Source: Candidatus Liberimonas magnetica (GTDB lineage Bacteria; Elusimicrobiota; Endomicrobiia; Endomicrobiales; JAFGIL01). From it: a DNA stretch of 64,000 bases. The notes below the pieces were generated by a model. It saw nothing but the letters and a program-made list of their open reading frames with translations. It did no database searches and was not told the origin of the DNA. The DNA is taken from the NCBI GenBank assembly GCA_020523885.1, contig JAJAPY010000004.1:166275-230274 (forward strand), in the 5' to 3' direction. Each line of letters starts with the position of its first letter. The first letter of the stretch is position 1. The position numbers and the translations under genes were made by a program. Below are positions 10,201 to 16,367 of the stretch, piece after piece.

Positions 10201-11711
10201 GTGCTGTATGGCAGTTTCTGCTTGAGCAAAGCTATGAATGCCTGGAGTTCAACACCTATCTTTTTAAAATTAAGTTCTTTGGCAACATTGAATGTTCTTG
10301 AAAAACTAGAGACATTTTTAAAGAGCGCCAGGTCTATATCAAGCTTCTGCGAGTAATCTTCTATCTTTTTATAATATTGTTGAGGCTTTATTGTGCCGTC
10401 TTTATATTTCTGAACAAGTCTTTCAAATTTCTTGTTTTTGGAGTTGTAGTACCGTTCTTTTAGGATATCGATATCGGATGAAAGGGTATCTACATGCTCC
10501 TGCAGGGATTTCTGTTTTTGAATAATAGATTGTAATCTCAAGAGGTTTTCAGTGTGTAGTTTTCTATTTTCCACGCCAACAAGCAGGTTTGGCTTGCCTG
10601 ACTGGGCTGAGTAATACTCAGGGCCTGTGAGTTTGCCGCTGTCAATAAGAGCATCCAGTATCTTGTTGCGTATATCCTGGTCCCTTACACCTGTAAGCCA
10701 GGATGTATCGAGAGCCCCGCTTGCACCCTCTACGTACACCTGTTTAAGGTTGTACTTCTGATCCAGGCTTGCAAGTATCTTTGCAATATTTTTCTGGACC
10801 TCAGGATGGCAGTGCAGGTCCTGGATGTTTATTACAACCTGTTTTGGCAGGTTGGTATCTGCGAAAGCTCCGTCCAAATTACCTGATGGCACGCTAGACT
10901 CGAAGCTAATGTCCTTGCTTTCAGCCTCTGTATGGGTTTCCGTAATCCGCCCAACTTGTGCTGGAAGTATAAAGCTGTCAAAGATCGTTTTTACATCCGG
11001 GACACTGCTCTTCCTTGGTTCAAGCGCTCCGTAAGCTGGCTGCGCTATCACCGATGTCAATATAAAACATATACAGGTAATCAAAGATATTATCTTTTTA
11101 AGGGTGCATACCCCGCATGACCTTCGGAAATCACGCGCTCTTTGAGCAATAAAAAAACCTAACCCAAAAGTATAGGTTAGGCTGATCTTCCTTATACGAG
11201 AATACATAAGAACGCTGTCAATTGCCCCGCGGGGAAGAATATAAAACAGTAATAAAAACAATAAAAAGATCAGCGGTGGGTCATGCGGAATGCGGGACAG
11301 AGTTGATTGTAATTTAACAATGCAAGTTAAACCTCGGGTTTGCAATACTAAGTTGGTTATAGTTGAAGTCAGGAGATTGAATTTGACGTTTTTTGAATTC
11401 TCAAGTCTTAGTGCAGTGCCTGCTATTCTTGGCTGGGATGAAGCAGCATGCGAACTTTTCCGTTTTGAAGATGTAGTCTTTAGGGGTATTTTAAACGGAG
11501 AGTTGCTTAAAACCATTTCAAGAAGTGCAGTTGATGCCTTGGATAGATAGTTTGTTATCTGAAAGCTTGACTTGAACACATCGCCTGCACTGTCAAAAGC
11601 GGTATTCGGGCACACATCCGGTAATGCAGCCAAAGGGCTTATCATCTGAACTATAAAACAAATAATGAGTGCTCCAATTAATATAAATTTCATAAAATAA
11701 ATATTGTCCAT
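1224..11711 (-). CDS. giant multidomain exported/membrane protein
   Basis: An uninterrupted 3495-codon frame. Hydrophobic segments lie at about 8-30, 146-160 and 205-222. Visible blocks in order: about 290-340, a QDLHCH / YVEGASG block, and about 700-715 its TGGFHTQGLT partner, together resembling the TraB/ChaN-like extracytoplasmic folds I associate with candidate-phylum giant proteins; about 950-1110, an HD domain (HDIGK near 1038); about 1400-1500, an M50-like membrane metalloprotease region (HELFHW near 1411 plus several TM segments); near 1660, a second HExxN sequence (HEINE); about 2400-2560, a DUF218/YdcF-like region (VVCGHND, then ITGGVGKG); and about 2700-3495, low-similarity alpha/beta repeats with no recognised family. 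The N-terminus is uncertain: a better signal peptide (KKIISL to QPAYGA, about 205-228) lies inside, directly after an RNA-like structure at 11113-11288. Overall function is unknown; envelope location and zinc or metal chemistry are inferred from the motifs. Confidence 0.8.
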   Translation of the reverse strand: MDNIYFMKFILIGALIICFIVQMISPLAALPDVCPNTAFDSAGDVFKSSFQITNYLSKASTALLEMVLSNSPFKIPLKTTSSKRKSSHAASSQPRIAGTALRLENSKNVKFNLLTSTITNLVLQTRGLTCIVKLQSTLSRIPHDPPLIFLLFLLLFYILPRGAIDSVLMYSRIRKISLTYTFGLGFFIAQRARDFRRSCGVCTLKKIISLITCICFILTSVIAQPAYGALEPRKSSVPDVKTIFDSFILPAQVGRITETHTEAESKDISFESSVPSGNLDGAFADTNLPKQVVINIQDLHCHPEVQKNIAKILASLDQKYNLKQVYVEGASGALDTSWLTGVRDQDIRNKILDALIDSGKLTGPEYYSAQSGKPNLLVGVENRKLHTENLLRLQSIIQKQKSLQEHVDTLSSDIDILKERYYNSKNKKFERLVQKYKDGTIKPQQYYKKIEDYSQKLDIDLALFKNVSSFSRTFNVAKELNFKKIGVELQAFIALLKQKLPYSTYQMLLNNTSNFSKANELYLYLSKIAAQNPSLTAEYPNLKRFFEHMALTGAVNPLELINEEQRLENEIHFRLILKQSERDIVFLAGFVKYLRDFIGYKVSFDDYNYVLANFPKFELLWAKYVGNYKLSEFDKDIALLGEYYKVNVTRNECLLDNCDIQKRAGGRGQVELTPNFRFIAQGRTEPRTQNPISELLSKSEIVVLVTGGFHTQGLTGLMKERNLSYVIITPNVTQGTDSAETIYQELLEKETDALRKESAEPIKTSFIPSHQPITALALKQLTDLLAQHNGKWDKVTAAGEYAEIVLKINAIQELLKKGKISEVNDLFKQSFPSDTGIAITVLPTATLKTYTIAVAIQGDVGAEYTYNAEKGTIDNGKLDSAHPKKSSDARDMDSVVRQVLGYCEPDKVLDIFGVNSLDELPANIDELAKTLEKTELKTLLTELFTDVAVQIKNDKLTEGEKTALDIVTNHTLRVFCAFLQMYRMQDGQDTRQAGGIGALYSQEDNTVFARLKDMMGEGKGILNADVFRKWAFVALFHDIGKCDEQVVHVTTKVHEITSAEFIRRFNIIGNLALDVEERDEIYWLIKTHLRFGSHGIGELPLDSFYELFEDPEFRTYIAPQGIIDQAKFERLFKANALFWVFDSASTGWCRKRPFDYLFEISSKLNTLTGCSIEEFKGKIKALAESAPMFEKRLGRLVSAFLTNPGKDNDGWEKLLAAAEKLIADGTIKSADWEFFKGHFPHMAVWGRFSHLCAEPLNQGKDLSNTVKAFVLCTKAADGESCTEIRMVTESGAMPAIKEVDTYAGYLHTVLDRAVDIQKSGDEIYFIDVRGNRIDGLTMKKDPAASRLIVTIQKLSRDVDTSAVLSQLVNGVKSDTKTAGAAQGRTNLGFGIIPKPLNYMAYYIALPYVFMHELFHWLVARILGFPYAEIQVLKNFRPVKPGVKYNSPIPVFLDELFWLAPAGWVGELVFGLGTYMLFRTGITELVILASLFTVSMIFANALRILGGEKNDDLEYFKLAIKYRLDESRKKEVIKVDSSPNQGLGRNMYSIILQVLGPVAQLLLAGKIQEIAGNMGFAILAEIPKERVYIKQNETKVIINGVEYPVKIRECKGDILYIDQTTVGFATINKEESAQGSIVIDVAHGFSEYFNPKERETAIIHEINESVARKGDNRDFNYYWLNEKYRNIQSQKELDEFDALVKDPERIKQLVAGLGTDEFIESYHRYIHHTAEAKPEYADESNLIKKSDDALAHIIARTTFKVNDSMRKILEYLFPGKDFTSVVQASIYSLAGRSAAAKQRKIVKQNVEMLKKIDIHSLGAENWFSRVHVYMDRNGQIVSIGEKPEQDTIELILNIKRTGRGISIKDFSFSWRQPLSQSQHMIVAETENMLNLDFEAKKTTVELSKTNGSSEVILDNDKKIYLVIPGKSMVTMNIEDGKIYMVFQGKDFQGKKVQVPTKVRSFTVGHFILNISKINDGCFRVRISLADKRPGKSIVNVVSFKADFRENMQISENGFTEGSVDRFEKKFSGDMQIIIEPKQRNLLPGLISLKDGKITFSVHSPKGDKNTNLEFGRSYNIGPLGVWFANNNGVYTVQIRPNADTRVTFIPGYEKTKPKIVSKSGIESVMNYIKVRYPDQAENIIAKWETLPETEKERYNKEAAEIYAPIAEMEQVEKARKGGRESIEAFIDKHGPTTAEERKILINGMYSIDYFLMRLAECSVPALAGVKGIEILAEFLANQIMSGDKFGKEWLGKEGIEYLRSQGIDTKEELAEIIRKNVMLGLEMFPDIGLSSLSISQLANIAAHAAWNLSHKKGERLWSWEGNAPNTQWGSTTGDNAGRASVANRLNVDPSNIYSERVRAELQMHMENPSPLQAGLAQAEKLLALLAGKNLEASAAKENVQADVMVVCGHNDIEVILDAIEVYNSMAKKPKLIITGGVGKGTPELIASVFKRLGQEKFSSLTGTQLTEAQIAGWVEEAAGIETKYAQPGFKPFYSKIQELGITEAKLIRLLFEYELEIKLATQPGESQTCFIEDQSRSSFENAVKSIDILQKLAQASSRPLSVIINQAPYAQLRTFKMFEKLCRKAGIKNTSLASYTTTQTSRVIPIRELLLEFWRLVLFVGCGDIEFEGGITNSMLTPYWDAFFSLLTSNGNSKEIQESLRGLALGLNKPGPDGKSAPVYPTSQNLKERLKLNQAEPYQAMLSQLIDWAYDDTFKPLNLSLTQVQAINTFSSGRLGISAGAVVLVAVKAMVRPKEAVSKAVRVILDLPYPNTLLGALDGKACVAFGEVAAEWLNWSGVPVIEITPKVYTETEIKETGGMEDYTADGENQVPFVVITVNGKKVSLRIFAHKWVDGRVELQLAVPDELPEGLTPQAVAEALNSSSAATAGARWSLLLTLVEHRGKEALLAGENSFRQRLLGSSRDAENVFDGIVVNIGSDPVNLPEKSELEVTSGNLSLSFPELKDIEARLRYAGVMVAASGNNSDIQASQNVDCVYQPEDTQRLVQAYGQARRVRGAGVEPQLDIIVELAQQGLTVEKLPDIVAQSSKLWSGKVKNAIVAGLIKPDASLNPDAVPAGTIPKLEDAQQQANFNEFKKGLSLTDQQAYALWCARGYKLGLTVPDPEQVNTAVEGVMKAADYGESGIVVSFGYKVSADDITSFMNRFKDAQQTAAQAEQARIPAGFVTLSLPVEVLCTEGLVVRMKELGIRPQAIVAIGHEGSINALDKDVSLRFVLPETKEVTADEVTAALNTAIGSGRNICADSDLPVQVNQRSRITLQQFADTLKHAFTSAKLSGDALALDQQLKGTRVFSKEEIPSIENARTLIAAVSNYLTQDKAARIAGMNETVEIVRQFSSYGIKRALERYDAGGDASVKESAYLEIMNLLIGAGIAVVTRGEEFTEDKALVAYGQLKLIKETENAQVQEEAKEISLEAVTKFKDAVIAEIATTPITKILQSRGLTAEALLQGFVYYRKFPGLIERVKPSFDAAAINAIQSAA
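11113..11288 (-). ncRNA. nested stem structure with internal intrinsic-terminator hairpin, inside the 5' part of the giant ORF
   Basis: On the minus strand CCGCATGACC (11288-11279) pairs with GGTCATGCGG (11122-11113), enclosing a second perfect pair, GCTGATCTT (11274-11266) with AAGATCAGC (11189-11181). Inside the outer stem there is also a CCCCGCGGGG palindrome (11225-11234) and a textbook terminator hairpin, CCTAACC / GGTTAGG (11181-11158), followed by seven T. A TTGACA box with a TATAAG 19 bases further on precedes the hairpin. This is the layout of a structured attenuator leader or a small palindromic element. I do not recognise an RNA family. Confidence 0.5.
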
Positions 11712-12014
11712 ACTACAGAAAAATCATTATATAATATATATATTTCATTATTGTAAAAAATTCAAGTAGAAAATGTAAAATATTTCAAAATTTTGTTAAC
11801 TACGCCCTGCGGATCAGGCAGGCTGGTTATTATTAGCACCAAAAAGGATGCCCGCCATTGGAAGACTCTAAAATAATGCAGTATTCTGTTATTATTGATT
11901 TTATGCTTTGGATGGGATTTTCTATAGGGTGGGTGAACCCCAAGCGTGCGCACGTGCCGTGCGCACAAAAACAGCACCCTTTTACAGGGTGCTGTTAAAA
12001 AATATATTTTTTGT
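11712..12014. other. intergenic region between giant gene and TonB receptor
   Basis: About 300 bases, A/T-rich near 11720-11790, with no credible gene; a 71-codon frame has no supporting ribosome-binding site. It holds the self-complementary octamer GTGCGCAC twice (11946-11953 and 11959-11966), next to the terminator at 11965-11996. The promoter for the giant gene should lie here, but I see no clear consensus. Confidence 0.4.
11965..11996 (-). terminator. intrinsic terminator after the TonB receptor gene
   Basis: A perfect 11-bp stem AACAGCACCCT / AGGGTGCTGTT (11970-11980 with 11986-11996) with a 5-base loop. Read on the minus strand it runs into TTTTTG, 19 bases after the receptor stop codon at 12015. 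Confidence 0.85.
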
Positions 12015-14033
12015 CTAAAAAGAATACTTAACTTGCCCGTAGAACAAGCGCCCTATTGCAAAACTGCTTTCATCCGGAAGATTTATGCCTCTTGGGTACT
12101 CATAGTGGGAGTTATTAAATAGATTAGATGCAGACAAAGATATGAGCGTATTTTTTGATAACTTATAGTTTAATTTCATATTCAAAACAGCATAAGGGTC
12201 AACATCCGCCAGATACTCATTGCCTGAACCGTCGCTGATATCATAGATCGCTTTATCAACCCAGTTAGCCGTAACCGCGAAAGACACAGCTTTTCCAAGG
12301 TCTGCATTTAACCCTATATTGGCTTTGTGCTTGGGCACATCCATGCGTGTAGCGTCTTTTTCGTTTATTAAAGCAGTTGCTATATCGTCTTCCGTATTTT
12401 TTATGGTTATATAGGAATAGTTTAAAACCGCAGACAAACCTTTTATAACAAGCAGGTTAAATTCAAGCTCGCTTCCGTATCCATCTGCTTTTCCAGCATT
12501 TGCATAGCTGCTAATGAGCTGTTTTGTAAGCAAACCTCCGGGTGAACCGGGAAAAAGGTCGTTGGCGTCGTAGTAAGTCGGAAGAGAAGTCACCGTGATA
12601 AATTCGTCGTACTGGTTATAAAACACATTTGCGCTCATTTTAAAGCGTTCTTTCCCGTGGTTAAGATATCCGATTTCCACAGATTTTATGCCTTCCGCTT
12701 TAAGATCGCTGTTTCCCCTAACGATAGAAGTGTAAGGTATAGACACACCAGGTATAAGAGCCACCGAATAAGTACCGTTCTGTGTCCAGTCTATGTACGA
12801 CTGCACTAAAGAGGGCTGGCGGAAGGCTTTGCTTGCAGATAATCTTAGGGTGTTGTTATTATCGAAATTATAGGCGATGCTTCCTCTTGGGGAAATAGTT
12901 TCTTTTACAAGAGGGTGCATATCATACCTGCCTCCGACAGAGATCAATAGTTTGTCCGAAGGTTTAAACTGGTCTTCCGCAAAGACTGCCCATAAGCTCT
13001 GGGACAAGGCGGGGACATACCCACCTGAAATTACACGGTTATACCTGCCGTTCACACCCCATAAAATAGAGTGTTTGCTTGCAAGATCGATGGAATGCTG
13101 GATTTCTGCATCAAGCGACGAACCTTTCCATGACTTATTTTCATTCGATCTGATATTTAATATGCTGCCAGCATTTTCTTCTTTATAATAGGTCCTGAAT
13201 TGAAGAGTTTTGTAACTCCAGTCAAACCTCATATAATCAAGATCTCCCGTAAAATTGGCTGAACCCAAATCCTCTCCCAGAAAAAACCGGTAATCTATAA
13301 CGTGCGACCTTCCGGCAGACAGAGCAAGACTTTGATTTTCACTATATTTATATTCAACAAAGGCATTCCCCTTTGAGATATCACCTGCGCTTTTTGAATC
13401 ATCCTGCCATTTGTTCATCCTGTTCCATTCTCCGGAAACCTTGTATGAAACCTTATCTCCTACCCAGGCATTCATGACCGAAGGTATAAGGATATTCCTG
13501 TTGCCCGCTATCAAAGAAACGTGCGTGCCGGCTATTTGTTCTGGTTTTTTCGTGATAATATTTATCAGCCCGCAATAGGCATTTGCACCGTACAGGGAAG
13601 AACTGGGCCCTCTTATGATTTCTATCCTGTCTATTTCTTCAAGCCCTACCTGCATGAGCGGCCAGAACACATAACCGTACGCATCCCAGTAAACCGAACG
13701 GCCGTCGATCATAACCAGCAGTTTGTTGCTTAAAACACCGTTAAACCCGCGTATGCTTACCTGCTGGTCCCTTTCATCAAAAGCCATGACTTCCATACCG
13801 GGAACCATCTTGAGCAGGTCCGGTATGGTAAGCGCACTTGAATTCTCTATATTTTCCGAAGTAATAACACTTACTGTAGCAGGCGCATCTGAGAGGCTCT
13901 GAGCTTTCTTGGAAGCGGTCATTACCGAGATGTCCATGAACATAAGCTCTTCGACTGAACGCACCTCTTCTGCAAAGGACAGGTTCGCGAAACAGAAAAC
14001 AGAACCTAAAACAACTGCAATTGTTCTTTTCAT
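12015..14033 (-). CDS. TonB-dependent outer-membrane receptor
   Basis: 672 residues from the ATG at 14033, chosen because GGAGGG lies 6-7 bases upstream and the product then begins with a signal peptide (MKRTIAVVLGSVFCFANLSFA). Residues about 25-150 form the plug domain (ASKKAQSLSDAPATVSVIT, then VPGMEV, SIRGF, IEIIRGPSSSLYGANAYCGLINIITK). The remainder is a 22-strand barrel ending in an aromatic residue (YGQVKYSF), as is normal for BAM substrates. It resembles the CirA/BtuB/FecA group; no substrate can be assigned. It has its own promoter and terminator, and no ABC importer or tonB gene is adjacent. Confidence 0.93.
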   Translation of the reverse strand: MKRTIAVVLGSVFCFANLSFAEEVRSVEELMFMDISVMTASKKAQSLSDAPATVSVITSENIENSSALTIPDLLKMVPGMEVMAFDERDQQVSIRGFNGVLSNKLLVMIDGRSVYWDAYGYVFWPLMQVGLEEIDRIEIIRGPSSSLYGANAYCGLINIITKKPEQIAGTHVSLIAGNRNILIPSVMNAWVGDKVSYKVSGEWNRMNKWQDDSKSAGDISKGNAFVEYKYSENQSLALSAGRSHVIDYRFFLGEDLGSANFTGDLDYMRFDWSYKTLQFRTYYKEENAGSILNIRSNENKSWKGSSLDAEIQHSIDLASKHSILWGVNGRYNRVISGGYVPALSQSLWAVFAEDQFKPSDKLLISVGGRYDMHPLVKETISPRGSIAYNFDNNNTLRLSASKAFRQPSLVQSYIDWTQNGTYSVALIPGVSIPYTSIVRGNSDLKAEGIKSVEIGYLNHGKERFKMSANVFYNQYDEFITVTSLPTYYDANDLFPGSPGGLLTKQLISSYANAGKADGYGSELEFNLLVIKGLSAVLNYSYITIKNTEDDIATALINEKDATRMDVPKHKANIGLNADLGKAVSFAVTANWVDKAIYDISDGSGNEYLADVDPYAVLNMKLNYKLSKNTLISLSASNLFNNSHYEYPRGINLPDESSFAIGRLFYGQVKYSF

Positions 14034-14123
14034 CTTTTTCCCTCCATTTTTGTTTTCATCTTTTTTCATCTATCTTTGGACATTATCTTTGTTTTACAAA
14101 TGTTACTTAAGAATGATAAGCTA

Positions 14124-14152
14124 AAAATAACATATTGATTAATCCTTGTCAA
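14124..14152 (-). promoter_or_regulatory. sigma-70 promoter of the TonB receptor gene
   Basis: On the minus strand a perfect TTGACA is followed after 17 bases by TATTTT, about 90 bases before the receptor start. Confidence 0.6.
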
Positions 14153-14228
14153 GTTGCCGGTGTCAGATGTTGGTGTCAGACATGCCTAACCTGCAGAAAC
14201 GTTTCCGGATAACCATAGGTTTTTATGT

Positions 14229-14264
14229 TTGACAAGTTCTCAAACTGACAAGTTCTCAAACTTG
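14229..14264. promoter_or_regulatory. tandem repeat/operator-like dyads at the hydrogenase-like operon promoter
   Basis: Two adjacent copies of GACAAGTTCTCAAACT lie immediately upstream of, and partly within, the -35 box at 14262. The second copy contains a perfect dyad, CAAGTT-N4-AACTTG (14249-14264); the first copy keeps 5 of 6 pairs. The position and symmetry suggest a repressor or activator site, but the factor is unknown. Confidence 0.45.
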
Positions 14265-14290
14265 ACTTTTTTACAAAAATTTTATATAAA
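14262..14290 (+). promoter_or_regulatory. sigma-70 promoter of the hydrogenase-like operon
   Basis: TTGACT (14262-14267), a 17-base spacer and TATAAA (14285-14290). Transcription would start near 14297, just before the riboswitch-like element at 14324. Confidence 0.65.
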
Positions 14291-14323
14291 ATAATAACAA
14301 TATTTGAACTTACTTCTATGTTC

Positions 14324-14394
14324 AGGGCGATGGAACTCACCTATTAACCGCCGTAAAGAAACCGATCTTAAAGGCTAATGGTTCCTACAAACTC
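14324..14394 (+). ncRNA. fluoride (crcB-motif) riboswitch
   Basis: The leader shows the crcB-motif signature in order: GGGCGATGG, then the pseudoknot strand CACCT followed by ATTAA, a hairpin, then CTAATGGTTCCTACA. P1 pairs GGAACT (14332-14337) with GGTTCC (14380-14385). The pseudoknot GGGCG (14325-14329) with CACCT (14338-14342) has one C-A mismatch. The second hairpin pairs about 14350-14358 with 14367-14375 with two mismatches. By eye it aligns well with the B. cereus crcB aptamer (ATGG, ATTAAC, TGATG and CCTACA blocks). The expression platform is unclear: a T run at 14419-14425 follows a weak AAGTA / TGCTT stem. Fluoride riboswitches are known mainly upstream of crcB/fluc and eriC, and also near formate-hydrogenlyase-type genes, which fits the operon here. 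Confidence 0.7.
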
Positions 14395-14441
14395 AAGTAT
14401 CTAAAATTATCGAAGTGCTTTTTTTCTTTTGGAGTCTTGAA

Positions 14442-16292
14442 ATGATTCATCAGCTGTTTTTTTCTATACCTAAACTATTTACAGCCGACCCTTTGTCTCT
14501 TTTTTTTGTTTTTGTGATCCTGCTTATATCAGCCCCTTCAGCGATCTATTCGATAAATTACTTAAAAGGCGAGTATTCCGGAAAAAAAATAATTTATGCC
14601 TGGGTGATGCTTTTTGCCTTTATAGTATCGATGCTTCTGGTAGTCACTTTCAACAACGCTTTCTTCTTCTTATTAGCCTGGGAGATCATGTCCCTGGTAT
14701 CTTTTTTCCTGGTGGTCTTTGACACCGGACAATGGAAATCCGTAAAAGCCGGAATTATATACATAATAATGACGCATCTAGGTACAGCTTTTATAACCGC
14801 AGCCTTTGTCCTGATGTACAGGCACGCTCATTCGTTCGATTTTGCGGCTATGAAACAGGCTTGCCGGATAATGCCTCAAAACACAAAGGACCTGTTGTTT
14901 TTGTTGTTCCTGGCCGGTTTTGGAACAAAAGCCGGGATAGTGCCGCTCCATATCTGGCTGCCGTACGCGCACCCGCAGGCGCCAAGCCATATATCAAGCC
15001 TTATGTCCGGCGTGATGATAAAAACAGCGATATACGGGCTCATAAGATTTGTTATCATTATTCTCGGGGTAAACACTTTCTGGTGGGGCAACCTCATACT
15101 TATAATTGCCGCTGTTTCCTGCCTTGTAGGCGTAATGTACGCACTTATGGAACACGACTTAAAACGCCTCCTTGCATACCACAGCGTAGAAAATATCGGA
15201 ATAATTCTTCTTGGGATAGGCGCATCTATGGTGTTTTTAAGTTTAAACATGCCTGTCCCTGCCATACTTGCGATGTCCGCAGGCTTGTATCATTTAATGA
15301 ACCATGCAGTATTTAAAAGCCTTCTTTTCCTATGCGCAGGAAGCGTTTATAAAAGCACTGGATCAAAGGACATGGAAAAACTCGGAGGGCTCATTAAGAC
15401 AATGCCCTGGACAGCTTTTTCTTTTCTTATAGGTTCTATGGCGATATCCGCACTGCCTCCGCTAAACGGGTTTATAAGCGAGTGGCTTACTCTTCAGGCC
15501 CTTTTTGCAGGCATCCTGCACGGAGCCTCTGGAAGTACAAGGGTCCTTATGTCCGTCTATGCATCCGCCCTTGCACTTACAGGAGGGCTTGCCGCAGCAT
15601 GCTTTGTAAAAGCGTTCGGGATAACCTTTCTTGCCGTGCCCAGAAGCGAACAGGCAAAAAATGCGAAGGAAGTCCCTTCCACAATGGTTTATGTTACGGT
15701 TTCTATGTCCGTTCTGTGCATTTCTTTGGGGATTTTTGCCGTTCCGGTCTTAAAGCTTCTTAGCGAGATCTCAGGATATATAACAGGCGCAAATACGGCA
15801 GGTTTAAGTTTTTCGCTCAACAACTTTATAATAACACCCCAAAACAACAGCGGTATATTCCTGTCCGGCCCGCTTATGGCGGCTGTGCTGGCCTTGGTCA
15901 TCATGACTGCGGGTTTTTCGGCATACCTGATACTTGGCAAAAGAAAAGTAACGGCCGCAAGCACCTGGGGCTGCGGGTATTACAACCTTGATTCAAGAAC
16001 TGAGTATACAGCCACTGCATTTTCAAAACCGTTCCGGATAGCTTTGAATTTCTTCTACAGGCCGTACAGAAAAACAGAAGAAGTAAAAGATTCTTATTAC
16101 CATATCAAATCCCGCAAATACGAAACTTCGATCACTCCGGTATTTAAAAATTATATATATAAATCCATATTAAAGAGGGTTTTCGGAACTGCAAACCTTT
16201 TAAGAAGGCTCCAGTCCGGAAGCATTCATTTTTACCTGGCGTATATTTTCATTGCCCTTGTTCTGTTGCTGGTTTTTATAAACAAATTCTAG
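14442..16292 (+). CDS. hydrogenase-4 component B-like proton-translocating membrane subunit (HyfB/NuoL family)
   Basis: 616 residues from the ATG at 14442, chosen over an upstream GTG because GGAG lies 7 bases before it. A polytopic membrane protein of the Mrp-antiporter/NuoL-M-N family with the conserved core (SLVSFFLVV, then GFGTKAGIVPLHIWLPYAHPQAPSHIS, YHSVENIGIILLG and HLMNHAVFKSLLFLCAG); the Lys and His of those motifs form the ion channel. The C-terminal part has the extra helices and WGCGY segment typical of HyfB/HycC. It is the first gene of a six-gene operon under a putative fluoride riboswitch. The predicted role is H+ or Na+ translocation coupled to the soluble arm. Confidence 0.9.
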   Translation: MIHQLFFSIPKLFTADPLSLFFVFVILLISAPSAIYSINYLKGEYSGKKIIYAWVMLFAFIVSMLLVVTFNNAFFFLLAWEIMSLVSFFLVVFDTGQWKSVKAGIIYIIMTHLGTAFITAAFVLMYRHAHSFDFAAMKQACRIMPQNTKDLLFLLFLAGFGTKAGIVPLHIWLPYAHPQAPSHISSLMSGVMIKTAIYGLIRFVIIILGVNTFWWGNLILIIAAVSCLVGVMYALMEHDLKRLLAYHSVENIGIILLGIGASMVFLSLNMPVPAILAMSAGLYHLMNHAVFKSLLFLCAGSVYKSTGSKDMEKLGGLIKTMPWTAFSFLIGSMAISALPPLNGFISEWLTLQALFAGILHGASGSTRVLMSVYASALALTGGLAAACFVKAFGITFLAVPRSEQAKNAKEVPSTMVYVTVSMSVLCISLGIFAVPVLKLLSEISGYITGANTAGLSFSLNNFIITPQNNSGIFLSGPLMAAVLALVIMTAGFSAYLILGKRKVTAASTWGCGYYNLDSRTEYTATAFSKPFRIALNFFYRPYRKTEEVKDSYYHIKSRKYETSITPVFKNYIYKSILKRVFGTANLLRRLQSGSIHFYLAYIFIALVLLLVFINKF

Positions 16293-16294
16293 TA

Positions 16295-16361
16295 TAGGAA
16301 TTTGAAAATCCTATATATGTAATCACTATAATCTCTGTATAAAATCTGTGTAATCAAGAAG
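16295..16361. repeat. dispersed intergenic repeat copy (AATTTGAAAATCC ... ATCTGTGTAATC family)
   Basis: The 75-base spacer between the first two operon genes matches repeats at about 34131-34325 and 36349-36412, and partly 24350-24560. Shared blocks are GGAATTTGAAAATCCTATA and ATAAAATCTGTGTAATC. It lies inside a transcription unit. Confidence 0.6.
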
Positions 16362-16367
16362 TTAATT

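Noticed and set aside
11762-11977. 71-codon minus-strand frame between the giant gene and the TonB receptor
   Set aside because: It reads through the terminator stem at 11965-11996, has no ribosome-binding site and no recognisable sequence.
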